Positions 61,139 through 64,000 of a DNA stretch of 64,000 nucleotides are shown here, piece after piece (position 1 is the stretch's first letter; the number at the start of each line of letters is the position of its first letter). The DNA lies in contig NZ_QWDD01000001.1 in assembly GCF_003722355.1 (NCBI RefSeq), forward strand, positions 3,029,001-3,093,000, given 5' to 3'. The notes under the pieces were generated by a model. It made no database searches. It was not told where the DNA came from and worked only from the letters and a program-made list of their open reading frames with translations. Position numbers and translations under genes: made by a program. The DNA is from Methylocystis hirsuta. GTDB lineage: Bacteria; Pseudomonadota; Alphaproteobacteria; Rhizobiales; Beijerinckiaceae.

Positions 61139-64000
61139 ATGCGGCGGATCGCGTTTTCTCTTGTCGCCGCCTTTGCGGCGTATTTTGCGCAGCCGTTGTG
61201 GCGCGCCACGCAGAACGCAATCGCCGAGACAAGAGCCAAACCAAGCTCGATCAGCATGACGCCAGGCGAGTTGGCGGCGGATCGCGACGGCGCGAGCCTC
61301 ATCGCCGCGCCGGCGCCAGGCCGCTATTCGATTCGTGCAAAAAGTCCCTCCGGCGCGCGCATTGAACTCGTCGACATGATCGCCGGCCCGCTTGACTCAA
61401 GCGGCGCGCCCGGACTGCGCGACGGACGCATCGACGCGTTGCTCGACAAGGGCGTCTACAAGCTACGGGTTTTCGGCGTGAAAGGCGCGAGCGGCAAGAT
61501 CGCGCTCTCCGCGCAGGCGTTCGTCGAAGCCAGCCCGTCGAAGCCGACGCTCGCGCCAGCGCGCATCCAAAGCGGCGAACTCGGCGATCTGCAGCAACGC
61601 TCCTATTCCTTCGACGTCGGCGCCGAGGGTCGCGTGAGCCTTGAAGCGATCGGCCGGGCGCTCAGCGACCTGCGCGTCTGGCGTAGCGACGGCGAACTCG
61701 TCGATCTCGTCTTCGAGCAGGAGACGGTCGAAACCAAACCGGGCCGCGCGATGAATCGGCTGCGTGTTGAAGGCGCGCTGGAGCCCGGGCGCTATGTCGT
61801 CACCGCCTATGGCGGCGAAAAGCTGGTCTGGGCGCAAGGCGATGCGGCGCAGCCCTTCTTGCTGCGGCTCGAAGAGCCGGCGCTGCTCGCGGCGGGCGTC
61901 GCCGAGGGCGTGATCGGCCCCTTTGGCGCCGCGCGCTTTGACGCGCCGGCGAGCTATGACGCCTTTCGTCTCGATCTCGCGCAGACGACGCCGGCGCGGC
62001 TTGAAGCGCGGCGCAACGAATCGAAAGAGATTGCGACGATTTCGAAGAACAGCCGCACGCCGTCCGCAAACGTAAGGCTCGCGTCCGACGGCAAGACGAA
62101 CGCGCGTCTTGAAGTCTCCGGCTACGAGGGCCAGGCGTTCACGCTGCGTGGGCTGCGCCAATCGGATCGCGAAACATTCGAAGCGTCTGGACCGCATCTT
62201 GTCGGCGTCGATCTTGCTGGCGACGGCGGCGACGAAGCTCCTGCCGCGGCGCTCTTCGCGCGCATAGAGAAGGATGGCAAGACGCGGGTGATCGCCTCGG
62301 ACGCGCCGCGCATCGGCGCCGGAAAAGCGTGGCGGGGAAAGTTCAATCTCTTCGGGCCGACGTCGATTCTCTTCGAGGCGACGCGCGACGGGCTCGTCGC
62401 GATCGATGCGAAAGGCGTCAAGGTCGACGCGTCGATCGAACCGGCGCTTGGCGCGCTGGCGCCCCGCGCAAACGGAAAGAACCCGGCGCGCTACGATCTC
62501 CAGGCGGGCTATTATTTTCTCAAGCTCGAGCCGAAGGGCGACTCAGCCGGCGTTATCGACGTGACGCTCGGGCCGCCCGGACTCTCTGTATCAGCGCCTG
62601 CGGCGGCGCCTTCGCGCCCAACAATTTCCTTCGGGACGCAGACTCTCGAAAAGGACGGCTCCTATCTCATCCTGACGAATGTCGCGCCGCAACTCCTAAC
62701 CGGGCCGCGCGTCGTCGCGCTTCCCGTCGAACTCGACAAGGCACCATTGGCGCTCTGGCAGGACGCAGGCAAGGACGTCGCGTTGCCTGTGCGGCTTCCC
62801 AAGATGGGCAAGGTCATTGCGCGAGAGTCGCATGGCGCCGACGTCGCGCTGACCTTCGGCGATCAAAAGGAAGAGAATGAGCTGCGTCTGGCGACGATAA
62901 GGATTGCGGCCTCCGAAAAACCCCGCGCGCTCGGACTCATCTTCGTTCCCGAACCGACGCCGGCCAAGTCCGAGGAGCCCGGCAAGCCCGCGCCAACGGC
63001 GCTTTCCGCCGCCGCCGGGCGCCCGGCCTTCTTCGATCTTGCGCGCGACGAAACGAAGCGTCTGCGCTTCGACGTCGCGCAAGGCGGCCTTTACCGGGTC
63101 GAGACGCTCGGGCGCATGAAGACCGCGCTGCGCGTCGGCGCAACTGTTTCGCCGCGGCTTGGCGAAGGCGATGCGAATGGACCCGGCGACAATGCGCTGG
63201 TGACGGCCTTTCTGCGCGCCGGCAGCTATCGCGCGGCTGTCACCGCGAAGGACTCTGCCGGACATCTCGGACTTGCCGTATCTCCTGCGACTCTTACGCC
63301 GACGGCGAAACTTGTCGATGCCGGAATCGCGCGCGCGACGCTCGATTCCGGCAAGGGCGCGATTGTGCCGATCGAGATCACCCGCGACGGCGAATATCGC
63401 ATCGAGCTTCTCGGCCTGAAGCAGAAATGGCGCGCGAGATTGGAGGACGCCGACGGCTGGCCGCTCGCGGCGCCAGGCGAAATGCAGCGCCTGACGCGGC
63501 GGTTCGAGAAAGGCGTCTATCGGCTGGTCGTCATGCCGAGAGACGTCGAGGCGCGCACGGCGGCGCGATTGACGCCGATCGTCGCCGCCAAGGCGCTGGA
63601 AGGCCATGGTCCGCATCCCCTGCCCTTCGGCAAAGCCCAGAGGCTGCAATGGCGCGAACCGCAGGCGCGCGACGCGCCGCGCGCGCCCGACGTCTGGCGC
63701 TTTTCCCTTTACGGCGACGCCGAGATGGATCTTTCGATCGGCGACGGCATGGTCGGCGAAATCTTCAAAGACGAGAGGGAAAGCGTCGGCAAAGTCGCTG
63801 CGGGCAGGCCGTTCAAGTCGAAACTGACCGCCGGGGAATATCGGGTTGAGGCGCGAAGCCTCGCGCATGACGACCGTCTCGACTACGAAGTTTCGCTCGA
63901 CTCGAAAGAATTGCAGCCCGATGCGCCGCGCGCGATCCAACCGCCGAGGCGCGTCGATTTTTCGCTGGCGAAGGACAGCGTCGTCGACCTTTCGAGCTTC
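61139..64000 (+). CDS. very large secreted repeat protein, N-terminal part (cut by window edge)
   Basis: An open frame of at least 954 codons that runs off the window. I choose the ATG at 61139, because MRRIAFSLVAAFAAYFAQ makes a signal peptide; an ATG at 61076 in frame lacks one at its start. The body is beta-rich and repeats a unit of about 90-120 residues that ends in a G-x-Y-x-V/L strand: PGRYSIRAKSP, KGVYKLRVFGVKG, PGRYVVTAYGG, AGYYFLKLEPKG, GGLYRVETLGR, AGSYRAAVTAKD, KGVYRLVVMPRD, AGEYRVEARSLAH. This resembles pre-peptidase-C-like or other extracellular beta-sandwich repeats. No catalytic motif is visible. I do not recognise the family. Confidence 0.75.
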   Translation, partial: MRRIAFSLVAAFAAYFAQPLWRATQNAIAETRAKPSSISMTPGELAADRDGASLIAAPAPGRYSIRAKSPSGARIELVDMIAGPLDSSGAPGLRDGRIDALLDKGVYKLRVFGVKGASGKIALSAQAFVEASPSKPTLAPARIQSGELGDLQQRSYSFDVGAEGRVSLEAIGRALSDLRVWRSDGELVDLVFEQETVETKPGRAMNRLRVEGALEPGRYVVTAYGGEKLVWAQGDAAQPFLLRLEEPALLAAGVAEGVIGPFGAARFDAPASYDAFRLDLAQTTPARLEARRNESKEIATISKNSRTPSANVRLASDGKTNARLEVSGYEGQAFTLRGLRQSDRETFEASGPHLVGVDLAGDGGDEAPAAALFARIEKDGKTRVIASDAPRIGAGKAWRGKFNLFGPTSILFEATRDGLVAIDAKGVKVDASIEPALGALAPRANGKNPARYDLQAGYYFLKLEPKGDSAGVIDVTLGPPGLSVSAPAAAPSRPTISFGTQTLEKDGSYLILTNVAPQLLTGPRVVALPVELDKAPLALWQDAGKDVALPVRLPKMGKVIARESHGADVALTFGDQKEENELRLATIRIAASEKPRALGLIFVPEPTPAKSEEPGKPAPTALSAAAGRPAFFDLARDETKRLRFDVAQGGLYRVETLGRMKTALRVGATVSPRLGEGDANGPGDNALVTAFLRAGSYRAAVTAKDSAGHLGLAVSPATLTPTAKLVDAGIARATLDSGKGAIVPIEITRDGEYRIELLGLKQKWRARLEDADGWPLAAPGEMQRLTRRFEKGVYRLVVMPRDVEARTAARLTPIVAAKALEGHGPHPLPFGKAQRLQWREPQARDAPRAPDVWRFSLYGDAEMDLSIGDGMVGEIFKDERESVGKVAAGRPFKSKLTAGEYRVEARSLAHDDRLDYEVSLDSKELQPDAPRAIQPPRRVDFSLAKDSVVDLSSF

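Noticed and set aside
62696..63940. A 414-codon minus-strand frame inside the large secreted repeat protein
   Set aside because: The plus-strand frame has a signal peptide and recurring motifs, while this one has none and no start signal.
1..64000. CRISPR arrays, insertion sequences, rRNA genes
   Set aside because: I looked for regularly spaced repeats, transposase motifs and rRNA stretches and saw none.

Overview
The window comes from a GC-rich alphaproteobacterial methylotroph of the order Rhizobiales (now Hyphomicrobiales). A type II methanotroph of the Methylocystis/Methylosinus kind fits best, but no methane monooxygenase genes are visible, so the genus is inference. The main evidence is a tetrahydromethanopterin (H4MPT)-linked C1 locus: fae, mtdB, a TIGR03123-type protein and a run of methanofuran/H4MPT biosynthesis genes. 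Alphaproteobacterial hallmarks support this: rpoZ-rsh, a FYDLN-acid protein, a DUF1674 succinate dehydrogenase assembly factor, an AccD without its zinc cysteines, and pdxJ-lepB-rnc-era-recO.

Region by region: 1-7.3 kb is an accessory, metal-flavoured stretch with an HdeB-like fragment, a HupE/UreJ membrane protein, a CopC-domain protein, a PepSY membrane protein with a 34-residue microprotein upstream, an orphan bufferin-like Cys-rich secreted peptide, and two tandem membrane paralogues built from threefold repeats. 7.6-9.8 kb holds small proteins and two identical tRNA-Gln(CTG) genes bracketing an HU-like gene. 10-17.6 kb carries ppx/gppA, rppH, rsmB, a cyclase, a dienelactone hydrolase and kup. 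17.7-29.4 kb is the metabolic core: trpA-accD-folC runs into a tightly overlapping C1-cofactor operon (an mfnB-folB fusion, mfnE-like, flavoprotein, DHPS-like, DUF447). A BBP2 porin follows, then the opposing mtdB-fae-TIGR03123 operon with a strong terminator after fae.

29.8-37.8 kb holds rpmB with a partial 3' copy of itself, a SEC-C protein, thrS, an AT-richer pair of membrane proteins, tRNA-Arg(ACG), a hydrolase and cysE. 38-44.3 kb shows gene decay and insertion: a DUF4139 gene with an in-frame amber codon, then a glycosyltransferase lying between parC and a decayed 480-bp copy of the parC 3' end. 45-55.5 kb is the conserved recO-era-rnc-lepB-pdxJ ... rsh-rpoZ block. It is interrupted by about 3.3 kb of opposite-strand accessory genes (AraC/GyrI regulator, DUF1778-GNAT toxin-antitoxin pair, another GNAT, a membrane protein), and acpS is not in its usual place. 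55.9-64 kb has a NYN-domain protein, smpB, dapA, a soluble lytic transglycosylase, an SH3-like secreted protein and the start of a very large secreted repeat protein cut by the window edge.

How the genes work together: Fae condenses formaldehyde with H4MPT and MtdB oxidises the methylene-H4MPT. The folC-side operon appears to make the cofactors this pathway needs, and the fused MfnB-FolB protein joins the furan and pterin branches in one polypeptide. Several hairpin-forming repeats sit directly at stop codons. No CRISPR array, insertion sequence, integrase or rRNA gene was seen.
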